Part shown: positions 44,738-53,270 of the stretch, in pieces | Numbering within the stretch: position 1 is the stretch's first letter | Layout of the letters: each line of letters begins with the position of its first letter | Source of the DNA: Rhodocyclaceae bacterium | Lineage (GTDB): Bacteria > Pseudomonadota > Gammaproteobacteria > Burkholderiales > Rhodocyclaceae | Assembly (NCBI GenBank): GCA_022072095.1 | Contig: JAJVIJ010000032.1 | Coordinates: 1 to 58,488, forward strand | Length of the DNA: 58,488 nt | Reading direction: 5' to 3' | Notes under the pieces: generated by a model | What the model saw: the letters and a program-made list of their open reading frames with translations, nothing else | The model's database searches: none | Told to the model about the DNA's origin: nothing | Translations under genes and position numbers: made by a program

Positions 44738-45505
44738 TCAGAAGCGTCGTGCACGTTCGATCATTTCCGCGGCAAAGGCGCCATAGGCCTGGGAACCCTT
44801 CGCATTGCGATCGAACAGCACACCCGGCAGGCCATAGCTGGGCGCCTCGGCGAGACGGACATTGCGCGGAACCAACGTGCGAAACACCTTGTCGCCGAAA
44901 TGCTGCTCCAACTGTGCCGAAACCTGCTGCGAGAGCGTCGAGCGCGGATCGTACATCACGCGCAACAGCCCGATCAGTTTCAGCTCGCGGTTGAAGCTGG
45001 CGTGCACCCGCTTGATGGTATTCACGAGGTCCGACAGCCCCTCGAGCGCATAGTACTCACACTGCATGGGAATGACGACGCCATGGGCGCAGGCCAGGCC
45101 GTTGAGTGTGAGCAGGGACAGCGACGGCGGGCAGTCGATGAGCACGAAATCGTAGTCATCGCCGACGCCCTCGAGCGCCTCCCTGAGACGATGCTCGCGA
45201 TGATCGAGGTCCACCAGTTCGACCTCGGCGCCGGCGAGTTCGCGATTGGCGGGCAGGACATCGTAGGGAACGCCCCGGCCGCGCCGGCGGGCTGCCGCAA
45301 TGTCCGACAGTCCCAGCAGCACCTGATAGACCGATAGTGCGAGCCCGCGCTTGTCCACGCCGCTGCCCATGGTGGCATTCCCTTGCGGGTCCAGGTCGAC
45401 CAGCAGCACGCGTTGTCCCGCCTGGGCGAGTGCAGCGGCGAGATTGACGGTGGTCGTGGTCTTGCCGACTCCGCCCTTCTGGTTGGCGACCGCGAAGATG
45501 CGCAT
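44738..45505 (-). CDS. parA: Chromosome partitioning ATPase ParA (Soj)
   Basis: 255 residues from ATG 45505, sharing one base with the rsmG stop (TGATG). FAVANQKGGVGKTTTTVNLA is the deviant Walker A with the signature Lys, VLLVDLDPQGNAT is Walker A', and FVLIDCPPSLSLLTLNGL is Walker B. It is a dimerising DNA-binding ATPase that moves ParB-parS complexes. A longer in-frame extension upstream is the rsmG coding region read in another frame and is rejected. Confidence 0.96.
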   Translation of the reverse strand: MRIFAVANQKGGVGKTTTTVNLAAALAQAGQRVLLVDLDPQGNATMGSGVDKRGLALSVYQVLLGLSDIAAARRRGRGVPYDVLPANRELAGAEVELVDLDHREHRLREALEGVGDDYDFVLIDCPPSLSLLTLNGLACAHGVVIPMQCEYYALEGLSDLVNTIKRVHASFNRELKLIGLLRVMYDPRSTLSQQVSAQLEQHFGDKVFRTLVPRNVRLAEAPSYGLPGVLFDRNAKGSQAYGAFAAEMIERARRF

Positions 45506-46137
45506 CAGGCGCTCGCCCGGCCGATATGCACCAAGTGCCGGGCGTCGGACGAGCCCGGCAGCAGCAGCGGCTCGATGCGACGCAGGCACCAGCCCAACGG
45601 CAGTTCGGCATCGACAGCCAGCTCCGCCCGGCCCTTCATCGCCAGCAGTTCCCCGTCCGGCGCGAGCAGATGGCCGGCCTTGCTCACGAACGTCGCCAGA
45701 TCGGCAAACGCGCGGCAAATCACCGCATCGAATACACCGGCTCCGGACACGTCCTCGACACGTTGCGCGCATACGGACACGTTGGCGAGCGACAGCTCGA
45801 TCTTCGCCTGATTCAGGAAAGCCGATTTCTTGCGGTTCGATTCGATCAAGGTCACCTTCATGTCGGGACGGCACAACGCGATCGGGATGCCCGGCAGGCC
45901 GGCGCCGCTACCGATATCGGCGAGCCGCGCAACGCCGGCCAGCGCCGGCAACACGGTGAGCGCGTCCAGCAGGTGCAGGCGCTCGATCTCGTCCGCATCG
46001 CGGATCGCGGTCAGATTGTAGGTACGGTTCCATTTGGCCAGCAACGCACCATATCGCCGCAGCGCCGACAGCGTCGCTGGCGGCAAATGCAATCCCAGCG
46101 CCTCGGCGCCGTCATGAAGGCGATCGCCCGGGTTCAT
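45505..46137 (-). CDS. rsmG: 16S rRNA (guanine527-N7) methyltransferase RsmG
   Basis: 210 residues, the normal size. [17 protein letters not shown] is the family N-terminus, [12 protein letters not shown] precedes [18 protein letters not shown] (motif I), and [21 protein letters not shown] is motif II. It methylates G527 of 16S rRNA. It overlaps mnmG by four bases (ATGA) and parA by one base, a tightly coupled order common near the replication origin. Confidence 0.96.
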   Translation of the reverse strand: MNPGDRLHDGAEALGLHLPPATLSALRRYGALLAKWNRTYNLTAIRDADEIERLHLLDALTVLPALAGVARLADIGSGAGLPGIPIALCRPDMKVTLIESNRKKSAFLNQAKIELSLANVSVCAQRVEDVSGAGVFDAVICRAFADLATFVSKAGHLLAPDGELLAMKGRAELAVDAELPLGWCLRRIEPLLLPGSSDARHLVHIGRASA

Positions 46138-48050
46138 GCCGCGGACGAGGTGCGCGAGGGATCCGGTTCGTCGACCACCACTTGCCGTCGCTTCAGGTGC
46201 ACGAGCAGCAGTGCGATGGCGGCGGGCGTCACGCCCTGCACGCGCCCGGCCTGGCCCAATGTCTCGGGGCGATGCCGGGACAGCTGGGCCTGAACCTCCT
46301 TCGACAGGCCGCGCACGGCGCCGTAGTCGAGATCGAGCGGCAGCGGCAGCGACTCATGCGCGCGCGCACGCTCGGCTTCCAGACGCTGCCGCTCGATATA
46401 GCCCGCGTACTTGGCCTGGATCTCGACCTGCTCGACCACACTGGCATCCGCGCTCGGCTCGCCGTGGCCGACCAAGGCCATCAGGTTGGCATAATCGACC
46501 TCGGGTCGGCGCAGCAATTCGAGCAGACTGTAGTCGCGCTCCAGCGGCTTGCCGAACAGACGCTCTGCCTCGCCGGCCGACAGCGTGTCGGGGCGGACCC
46601 AGGTGCTGCGCAGGCGTTCCTGTTCAACCGCAATCGCGTCGCGCTTGCGGTTGAAGGCGACCCAGCGCTCGTCGTCGACCAGGCCGAGCTGGCGTCCGAT
46701 TTCCGTCAGCCGCAGGTCGGCATTGTCCTCGCGCAGCGACAGCCGGTACTCGGCGCGTGAAGTGAACATCCGATACGGTTCGGACACGCCCCGCGTGATC
46801 AGATCGTCCACCAGCACGCCGAGGTAGGCTTCATCGCGCCCGGGACACCATGGCGCCTCGCTGCGCACCCGGCGCGCAGCGTTCAGGCCGGCGAGCAGCC
46901 CCTGCGCGGCGGCCTCCTCGTAGCCGGTCGTGCCGTTGATCTGGCCGGCAAAATACAGGCCCGCGATCGCGCGTGTTTCGAGAGAGCTCCTGAGGCCGCG
47001 CGGATCGTAATAATCGTACTCGATGGCATAGCCGGGACGCAGGATATGCGCCCGCTCCAGCCCACGCATGCTGCGCACCAGCGCCAGCTGCACGTCGAAG
47101 GGCAGCGAAGTCGAAATCCCATTGGGATAGTACTCGTGGGTACCGAGTCCTTCCGGCTCGAGGAAGACGTTGTGCTGATCCTTGTCCGCGAAGCGGTGGA
47201 TCTTGTCCTCGACCGAGGGACAGTAACGCGGTCCGACCCCCTCGATCACGCCGGTGTACATCGGCGAGCGGTCCAGCCCCGCACGGATGATGTCGTGCGT
47301 GGCCGGATTGGTCGCCGTGATCCAGCACGATACCTGGCGCGGGTGCTGCTCGCGCCGCCCCATGAACGAGAACACCGGTGTCGGCATATCACCCGGCTGC
47401 TCGTCCAGCACGGAAAAGTCGATGCTCCGGCCGTCGATGCGCGGCGGAGTGCCGGTCTTCAGGCGCCCGACCGGCAGGTCGAGCTCGCGCAGGCGCGCGG
47501 CCAGGCGTAAGGTCGGCGGATCGCCCGCACGCCCGCCCTCGTGGTGGGCGAGCCCGACATGGATCAGCCCGGACAAAAAGGTGCCCGTGGTCAGCACCAC
47601 GGCTGCCGCCTCGAAGCGAACACCGAGCTGGCAGACGACGCCGATCACACGGTCGCCGTCGAGCAGCAGGTCGTCCACCGGCTGCTGGAACAGCACCAGC
47701 TTGGCCTGGTTTTCCAGGCGTCGGCGGATCGCCTGTCGATACAGCACGCGGTCGGCCTGGGCACGCGTGGCGCGCACCGCCGGGCCCTTGCCCGAGTTGA
47801 GGATGCGAAACTGGATGCCCGCCTCGTCGGTTGCGGCCGCCATCGCGCCACCCAGGGCATCGATTTCCTTGACCAGGTGGCCCTTGCCTATGCCGCCTAT
47901 CGACGGATTGCAGGACATCTGCCCCAGCGTTTCCAGGTTGTGCGTGAGCAGCAGCGTGTGTGCGCCGGTGCGCGCGGCAGCCAACGCCGCTTCCGTGCCG
48001 GCGTGACCGCCACCGACGACGATGACATCGAAACGCGTGGGATAGAGCAT
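46134..48050 (-). CDS. mnmG: tRNA uridine 5-carboxymethylaminomethyl modification enzyme MnmG
   Basis: 638 residues. [21 protein letters not shown] is the FAD-binding motif, [24 protein letters not shown] is the GidA signature, and [17 protein letters not shown] and SLFARxG-like CGPR region ([17 protein letters not shown]) contain the catalytic cysteines. With MnmE it makes the cmnm5 group at the wobble uridine of tRNAs. It leads the mnmG-rsmG-parA-parB run. A short GC hairpin separates it from htpX. Confidence 0.96.
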   Translation of the reverse strand: MLYPTRFDVIVVGGGHAGTEAALAAARTGAHTLLLTHNLETLGQMSCNPSIGGIGKGHLVKEIDALGGAMAAATDEAGIQFRILNSGKGPAVRATRAQADRVLYRQAIRRRLENQAKLVLFQQPVDDLLLDGDRVIGVVCQLGVRFEAAAVVLTTGTFLSGLIHVGLAHHEGGRAGDPPTLRLAARLRELDLPVGRLKTGTPPRIDGRSIDFSVLDEQPGDMPTPVFSFMGRREQHPRQVSCWITATNPATHDIIRAGLDRSPMYTGVIEGVGPRYCPSVEDKIHRFADKDQHNVFLEPEGLGTHEYYPNGISTSLPFDVQLALVRSMRGLERAHILRPGYAIEYDYYDPRGLRSSLETRAIAGLYFAGQINGTTGYEEAAAQGLLAGLNAARRVRSEAPWCPGRDEAYLGVLVDDLITRGVSEPYRMFTSRAEYRLSLREDNADLRLTEIGRQLGLVDDERWVAFNRKRDAIAVEQERLRSTWVRPDTLSAGEAERLFGKPLERDYSLLELLRRPEVDYANLMALVGHGEPSADASVVEQVEIQAKYAGYIERQRLEAERARAHESLPLPLDLDYGAVRGLSKEVQAQLSRHRPETLGQAGRVQGVTPAAIALLLVHLKRRQVVVDEPDPSRTSSAA

Positions 48051-48114
48051 CGGCTAGGGGGGCGACCAAAGCCCGTGATGATACCGCCCGTACCCGACTG
48101 ACCACAACGACGAC

Positions 48115-48129
48115 GCCTCGACCCGAGGC
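48115..48129. other. GC-rich hairpin between htpX and mnmG
   Basis: GCCTCG-ACC-CGAGGC is a perfect six-base stem with a three-base loop in the 90 bases between the htpX stop and the mnmG start. No T-run follows, so a classical rho-independent terminator is not supported. Confidence 0.35.
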
Positions 48130-48140
48130 GGCGGCAGCGG

Positions 48141-48998
48141 CTAGCGCGCGGACGAAGCCATGGCCATGAGCCGGGCGACGCGCTCCTCGGTTTTCGGGTG
48201 GGTCGAGAACAGGCCGGCCAGATTGCCACCGGACAGCGGGTTGATGATCATCATCTGACCGGTTTCGGGGTGCATTTCGGCCGCAGGCAGCGCAATGCCT
48301 TGAGCGTATGCCTCGATCTTGCGAAGTGCGCTCGCGAGCGCCGCCGGATCCCCAGAAATCTCCGCACCGCCTCGATCGGCCTCGAACTCGCGGGCTCGCG
48401 AAATGGCCATCTGGATCAGCGACGCAGCCAGCGGTGCCAGAATGGCCAGCGCCAGCCCGACGATCAGGTTCGGACGACCCTCGCCATCACGCCCGCCCCC
48501 ACCGAACAGTGCGAAGAAGTTGACCAGCGCCGAGATCGCTCCGGCCATGGTCGCCGCGATGGTCGAAATGAGGATGTCGCGATGCTTCACATGCGCGAGC
48601 TCGTGCGCCATGACCCCACGCAGCTCGCGTTCCGAGAGCAGTTCAAGGATGCCCGTGGTGGCCGCGACCGCAGCATGTTCCGGGTTGCGGCCGGTGGCGA
48701 ACGCATTTGGCTGCGCCTCTTCGATCAGATAGACCCTGGGCATCGGCAGTCCGGCGCGACCGGCGAGGTCGCGGACGATGTTGTACAGATAGGGGGAGGT
48801 CGTCGAATCGACCTCACGCGCCTGATACATCTTCAGCACCATCTTGTCCGAGAACCAGTACGCGAAGAGATTCATCGCGCCACCGAACAGCAGCGCGAGC
48901 ACCATACCCTGCTGTCCGCCCAGCATGCCGCCGATCACGCCGAACAGCGCGACGATGGCCGCCATCAGGATGGAGGTCTTGAGCCAGTTACCGATCAT
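48141..48998 (-). CDS. htpX: Membrane zinc protease HtpX
   Basis: 285 residues. Two N-terminal membrane helices ([34 protein letters not shown]) are followed by [21 protein letters not shown] and the zinc motif [11 protein letters not shown] (H132, E133, H136). A second pair of helices follows, and [17 protein letters not shown] gives the third zinc ligand Glu. It degrades misfolded inner-membrane proteins with FtsH. AGGGA eight bases before ATG 48998 is a good ribosome-binding site. Confidence 0.96.
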   Translation of the reverse strand: MIGNWLKTSILMAAIVALFGVIGGMLGGQQGMVLALLFGGAMNLFAYWFSDKMVLKMYQAREVDSTTSPYLYNIVRDLAGRAGLPMPRVYLIEEAQPNAFATGRNPEHAAVAATTGILELLSERELRGVMAHELAHVKHRDILISTIAATMAGAISALVNFFALFGGGGRDGEGRPNLIVGLALAILAPLAASLIQMAISRAREFEADRGGAEISGDPAALASALRKIEAYAQGIALPAAEMHPETGQMMIINPLSGGNLAGLFSTHPKTEERVARLMAMASSAR

Positions 48999-49126
48999 GT
49001 CTGCTTCCCTTTGTCCTTGTCTTGGGTTCTTGCACCTTGTCTGAGACCACGATCGCCGGAAAGATTCCCGCACATCTGGTCCGTCATGCCCGAACCATGC
49101 AGAAAATGGGGGCGACCCTACCCGAC

Positions 49127-50083
49127 TCAAGCCTGCGTGAAACGGCTGCCTGGAATGATGGGAAAGCCGCGCAGGAATTCCGCGGCCTCCAGGCGTCTGC
49201 CGCCGGGGCGTTGCAACATCGTCACGGCCAGCACCGTGCCCTCACCACAGGAAACGTGCACGCCATCGGCACCGGCCGACAGGACTGTTCCCGGGGCGGC
49301 TTCGGTGCGCTGCGCTGTCACGGTCGCCCGCCACAGTTTCAGCACGGTGTCCTGGATGCGGGCGTACGCACCGGGAAACGGATCGAAGGCACGCAAGGCG
49401 CGCTCGATCGCCGGCGCGGGCAGTCGGAAATCGATCGCCGCCTCCGCCTTGTCGAGCTTGGCGGCGTAGGTGACGCCCTCGCTCGACTGCGGCTTGGCGG
49501 CAAGCGTACCGGCGACGAGCCCGTCGAGGACATGCAGCAGGGCCGCGGCACCGCGACCCGCGAGCCTGTCGTGCAGACTCGCTGCGGTGTCGTCGTTGGC
49601 GATCGCGACGCGCTCGACATGCAGGACCGGCCCGGTATCGAGTCCCGCGTCCATCTGCATGATGCAGACCCCGGTTTCGGCATCCCCGGCCAGCAGCGCA
49701 CGCTGGATCGGCGCGGCGCCGCGCCAGCGCGGCAGCAAGGAAGCGTGGATATTGAGGCAACCGAGGCGCGGCAGCGCCAATACCGCGGCCGGCAACAACA
49801 GGCCATAGGCGACCACGACCAGTACGTCTAGCCGAGCTGCGGCGATCGCTTCCTGGGCGGCCTGCGTCTTCAGACTGGCGGGCTGCTGGACCGGCAAGCC
49901 GTGGGCCACCGCCAGACGCTTCACCGGGCTGGCCACGAGCGCGTGCCCACGCCCCGCGGGGCGGTCCGGCTGGGTCAGCACCAAGGGGATCGAATACCCC
50001 GCTTCGAGCATGGCCGTCAGCACGCGCGCGGCGAACTCGGGCGTGCCGGCAAAGCCAACGCGCAAGGGTGGGTGCGGCTCCAC
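49127..50083 (-). CDS. fmt: Methionyl-tRNA formyltransferase
   Basis: 318 residues from GTG 50083, one base overlapping the def stop (TAGTG). [18 protein letters not shown] is the family start, [21 protein letters not shown] has the catalytic NxH/S-L-L-P-x-(W/Y)RG motif, and [13 protein letters not shown] completes the formyltransferase core. The C-terminal part ([12 protein letters not shown] onwards) is the OB-fold tRNA-binding domain. It formylates initiator Met-tRNA. Coupled with def, as in most bacteria. Confidence 0.95.
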   Translation of the reverse strand: MEPHPPLRVGFAGTPEFAARVLTAMLEAGYSIPLVLTQPDRPAGRGHALVASPVKRLAVAHGLPVQQPASLKTQAAQEAIAAARLDVLVVVAYGLLLPAAVLALPRLGCLNIHASLLPRWRGAAPIQRALLAGDAETGVCIMQMDAGLDTGPVLHVERVAIANDDTAASLHDRLAGRGAAALLHVLDGLVAGTLAAKPQSSEGVTYAAKLDKAEAAIDFRLPAPAIERALRAFDPFPGAYARIQDTVLKLWRATVTAQRTEAAPGTVLSAGADGVHVSCGEGTVLAVTMLQRPGGRRLEAAEFLRGFPIIPGSRFTQA

Positions 50084-50586
50084 TATGCGGTGATCCGTGC
50101 CTGCTTTTTCAGCCGGGAACGTATGCGCGTCTGTTTGAGTCGCGACAAGTGTTCGACGAAGACCACGCCATCGAGGTGGTCGATCTCGTGCTGGATGCAC
50201 ACCGCGAGCAAGCCGTCGGCCGCCAGCTCGAAGGGTTCGCCGGACAGATCGCGAGCGCGCACGCGCACGCGTTCGGCACGTGTCACCTTTTCATAGACGC
50301 CCGGCACCGACAGGCAACCCTCCTCGCAGACCTGTTCGCCGCTACGCTCGACGATGTCCGGATCGATGAATACCCTCAGTTCCGACTTGTCCTCGCTGAC
50401 GTCGATCACGATCACGCGCAGCGGCACATCGACCTGGACCGCGGCCAGCCCGATACCGGGCGCGGCGTACATGGTCTCGGCCATGTCTGCCACCAGCTTG
50501 CGTATCGAGTCGTCGATCTCGGCCACGCTATGGGCGCGACGCTGCAGGCGTGGGTCGGGAAAACGCAGGATAGGTAGAAGAGCCAT
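50083..50586 (-). CDS. def: Peptide deformylase
   Basis: 167 residues. The three family motifs are intact: [17 protein letters not shown] with metal ligand C91, and QHEIDHLDG with ligands H133 and H137 and catalytic E134. It removes the formyl group from new proteins. It diverges from the LysM gene across a 295-base intergenic region. The -10 candidate of def is not clear. Confidence 0.96.
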   Translation of the reverse strand: MALLPILRFPDPRLQRRAHSVAEIDDSIRKLVADMAETMYAAPGIGLAAVQVDVPLRVIVIDVSEDKSELRVFIDPDIVERSGEQVCEEGCLSVPGVYEKVTRAERVRVRARDLSGEPFELAADGLLAVCIQHEIDHLDGVVFVEHLSRLKQTRIRSRLKKQARITA

Positions 50587-50881
50587 GAACTGTTGCGGAA
50601 ATAATGGATTACGTTCAAAATTTCATGCAAATTGTAATCGTTCGGGCCGGCTTGAACGGGCTTGTACCGGTTTGCCGCCGCGTCGCGTGCCGCTCTACCA
50701 GGCCGTTACGCGACAGTTCCGAACCACGCGGGTCCGGCCGACCGTGTATATATATCGTGTCGCGAATCGGTCAAGGCAAGCGGCGTGCGAGTGTATATCG
50801 TGTTGGCAAGCCGGTGCGCGTGTGGTGTTTCAGCGTCGCGCCGCTGGCGTCTCATGAGCGAAGAAGAGAAGAGAGGTCCCC
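50587..50881. other. Divergent intergenic region of def and the LysM gene
   Basis: 295 bases between divergent starts. The def side is AT-rich (50,600-50,645) with a partial dyad (GATTAC ... GTAATC). The LysM side contains an imperfect repeat with TATATATA. No clear sigma-70 pair could be placed on either strand. Confidence 0.5.
50744..50820 (+). repeat. Imperfect tandem repeat with TATATATCGTGT core
   Basis: TATATCGTGT and a following GGCAAGC-GGTGCG block occur twice (50,744-50,789 and 50,791-50,820). The first copy has an insertion of about 13 bases between the two parts. It lies in the leader of the LysM gene. Confidence 0.55.
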
Positions 50882-51904
50882 ATGTCGAAACGAATCCTAG
50901 CCCTGCTCCTGTTCGCTCTCGCACTGCCGCCTGGCCATGCGGCCCCGCCGGCCGTCGAACTCGCTGGCGATGCGCCGGACTCTCATACGGTACGTCGCGG
51001 CGATACGCTGTGGGGCATCGCCGGCATGTTTCTCAAGCAGCCCTGGCGCTGGCCCGAAATCTGGCGCTTGAATCGCGAACAGATCGCCAACCCGCATCGC
51101 ATCTACCCCGGTCAGGTGGTTATCCTCGATCGGGATGCCGAGGGGGGGCCGCGTCTGAAGCTGGGTCAGCCGCTGAAATTGCAGCCCAAGGTCTACGACC
51201 AGCCGCTCGAGCAGGCGATCCCGTCGATACCGCAGCAGGCGATCGAGCCGTTCCTGACCCGCCCCATGGTCGTCGACGCCCAGTTCAACGAGCTGGCGCC
51301 CAAGATCATCGCGACCGACGAAAATCGTGTGTACCTCGGAGCCGGCGACAAGGCCTACGCGACCGGCATCAAGCAGTCGTTCAAGCGCTGGCAGGTCTAC
51401 CGTCCGGCGAAGCCGATCAAGGACCCCGACAGCGGCGAGATCCTGGGGAACGAGGCCGTGTATCTCGGGGACGCGACCTTGCTGCAGGAAGGCGAGCCCG
51501 CCACGCTCCAGGTCGTGCGTGCGACCATGGAAATCGGCAAGGGCGATCGCCTGCTCCCCGCCGAGGTGCCCACGGTCATCTCCTACATCCCGCATGCGCC
51601 CGAACAGCCGATCCAGGGGCGCGTGATCGGCATCCAGAGCGGCGTGGCGATGGCCGGGCGACATTCGGTCGTGATGTTGAACCGCGGCAAGAAGGATGGC
51701 CTGGAGCCGGGACATGTCTTGGCCCTGTATCGGTCGGGGCCGGCGGTGAACCTGCGCGAAGGTCAGGTCGTCAGCACCTACAACCTTCCTGACGAACGCT
51801 ACGGGCTGACGTTCGTGTTCCGGGTGTTCGAGCGCGTCGCCTACGCACTGGTGATGAACAGCGAACGACCGGTGGTCATGCTCGATCGCGTGCGCACGCC
51901 CTGA
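50882..51904 (+). CDS. Secreted LysM peptidoglycan-binding protein
   Basis: 340 residues. The first 21 residues form a signal peptide (ILALLLFALALPPGHA). A LysM domain spans about residues 34-82: HTVRRGDTLWGIAGMFL with RIYPGQVVIL. The remaining 250 residues are beta-rich and of unknown role. In several gammaproteobacteria a LysM protein of this size sits just before dprA, as here. Likely binds peptidoglycan in the periplasm. GAGAGGTCCCC precedes ATG 50882 and contains a Shine-Dalgarno. Confidence 0.85.
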   Translation: MSKRILALLLFALALPPGHAAPPAVELAGDAPDSHTVRRGDTLWGIAGMFLKQPWRWPEIWRLNREQIANPHRIYPGQVVILDRDAEGGPRLKLGQPLKLQPKVYDQPLEQAIPSIPQQAIEPFLTRPMVVDAQFNELAPKIIATDENRVYLGAGDKAYATGIKQSFKRWQVYRPAKPIKDPDSGEILGNEAVYLGDATLLQEGEPATLQVVRATMEIGKGDRLLPAEVPTVISYIPHAPEQPIQGRVIGIQSGVAMAGRHSVVMLNRGKKDGLEPGHVLALYRSGPAVNLREGQVVSTYNLPDERYGLTFVFRVFERVAYALVMNSERPVVMLDRVRTP

Positions 51905-51940
51905 CGACGCGCACGACTCACCGGTCCTGACCCGCACACC

Positions 51941-53038
51941 GTGTCCGGGCAAACCGCCGAACTGGCGGCCTGGTTGCGTCTGACCCTCGTCGGCGGCATT
52001 GGCGGTGCCACGCAACGCGCGCTGCTCTCGGCCTTCCGCGACCCGGAGGCGATTTTCTCGGCGCCCCCGGCGCTGATCGGCCAACACATCGGCGTCGACC
52101 GCGCGCAGGCCCTGCTCGCTGGCGACTGCCGGCAGGCCATCGACGCCGCGCTCGCCTGGGCGGCCGAACCGGGCAACCACATCATCGTCCTGGGCGACCC
52201 GGATTATCCGCCCGGCCTGCTGGACATTCCCGATCCGCCCACCGTGCTCTATGTCAAGGGCGATCCTGGCCGGCTCGCCGGCCCGGCGCTCGCGGTCGTC
52301 GGCGCGCGCAGTTGCACGCCCCAGGGTGCGAGCAACGCCGAAGCTTTTGCGCGCGCGCTGTCGGCGGCCGGCGTGACCATCGTGAGCGGGCTCGCGGTGG
52401 GCATCGATACCGCTGCCCATCGCGGCGGTCTGGCCGGCCCGGGCGGCACGGTCGCCGTCATCGGCACCGGAGCAGATCGCATTTACCCGGCGCGCAACGA
52501 AGCGCTGGCGCGCGAAATCTCCGCACGCGGCGCGATCGTGAGCGAATTCCCGCTGGGCACGCCACCGCTCGCCGCCAATTTTCCGCGCCGCAATCGTCTG
52601 CTCGCCGGGCTGAGCGCCGGGGTCCTGGTCGTCGAAGCCGCGCTCAGGAGCGGCTCGCTGATCACCGCGCGGCTGGCCGCGGAACAGGGAAGGGACGTGT
52701 TCGCTCTGCCCGGCTCGATCCATGCGCCGCTGGCCAAGGGCTGCCATCGCCTCATCAAGGATGGCGCCAAGCTCGTGGACACCGTCGATGACATTCTGAC
52801 GGAACTGCGCGTCGAACCCGCGAATCCCAATGCGCATGCGCCAACCCCTGCACGTGACGACGACTCGCTCGACCCGCTGATGAGCCACCTCGGAGACCTG
52901 CCGCAGAGCATCGATCAGCTCGCGCTCGCCACCGGACTGCCGGCCGCGCACATCAACGTCAGGCTGCTCGAGCTCGAGCTGGCCGGCCGGGTGGCGAGCG
53001 CGCCGGGCGGGCGCTGGCAGCGGCTCGGCAAGGCTTGA
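51941..53038 (+). CDS. dprA: DNA processing protein DprA/Smf
   Basis: 365 residues from a GTG start. LAVVGARSCTPQGASNAEAFAR and VTIVSGLAVGIDTAAHRGGL are the Rossmann-like DprA core, YPARNEALAREI and SEFPLGTPPLAANFPRRNRLL follow, and EAALRSGSLITARLAAEQGRDVFALPG completes it. The C-terminal winged helix (SIDQLALATGLPAAHINVRLLELE) is the DML1-like domain. It binds ssDNA and loads RecA in natural transformation. The MITE-like left arm begins at its stop codon. Confidence 0.95.
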   Translation: MSGQTAELAAWLRLTLVGGIGGATQRALLSAFRDPEAIFSAPPALIGQHIGVDRAQALLAGDCRQAIDAALAWAAEPGNHIIVLGDPDYPPGLLDIPDPPTVLYVKGDPGRLAGPALAVVGARSCTPQGASNAEAFARALSAAGVTIVSGLAVGIDTAAHRGGLAGPGGTVAVIGTGADRIYPARNEALAREISARGAIVSEFPLGTPPLAANFPRRNRLLAGLSAGVLVVEAALRSGSLITARLAAEQGRDVFALPGSIHAPLAKGCHRLIKDGAKLVDTVDDILTELRVEPANPNAHAPTPARDDDSLDPLMSHLGDLPQSIDQLALATGLPAAHINVRLLELELAGRVASAPGGRWQRLGKA

Positions 53039-53174
53039 ACCTAGAAACCGCAGTTGACCGCTCCATGCCTTTGCGGACATCGCTGCACGCTGACTTTTCT
53101 GCCTTTGCTCACCTTCACCTGTTGGGTGAGATCGCTACCCACCCGCTGGTGCGTCCAACTGCGGTTTCTAGGTT
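53038..53174. mobile_element. MITE-like element with 19-base terminal inverted repeats
   Basis: AACCTAGAAACCGCAGTTG at 53038-53056 is matched exactly, inverted, by CAACTGCGGTTTCTAGGTT at 53156-53174. The 99-base interior has no protein-coding signal and differs in composition. The inner repeat AAACCGCAGTTG is bounded on both sides by CTAG, which could be a target duplication of an IS5-like element. I do not recognise the parent insertion sequence. It begins at the dprA stop, so could also act as a terminator or a hairpin. Confidence 0.7.
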
Positions 53175-53270
53175 GAGTCGGCAGCCCGCGGAACTGTCCA
53201 GGTTGCAGCGCGTCATGCTTTCTTCTTATCATCGACCGTGCCGTCACCGGACGCGCCCTTGCGAGAGTTC

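Noticed and set aside
44694..44754. Longer start for parB
   Set aside because: The canonical ParB start [11 protein letters not shown] begins just after ATG 44700; the upstream part has no ParB similarity.
50897..53080. Open minus-strand frame of over 700 codons
   Set aside because: Antisense to the LysM gene and dprA, with no recognisable domain.
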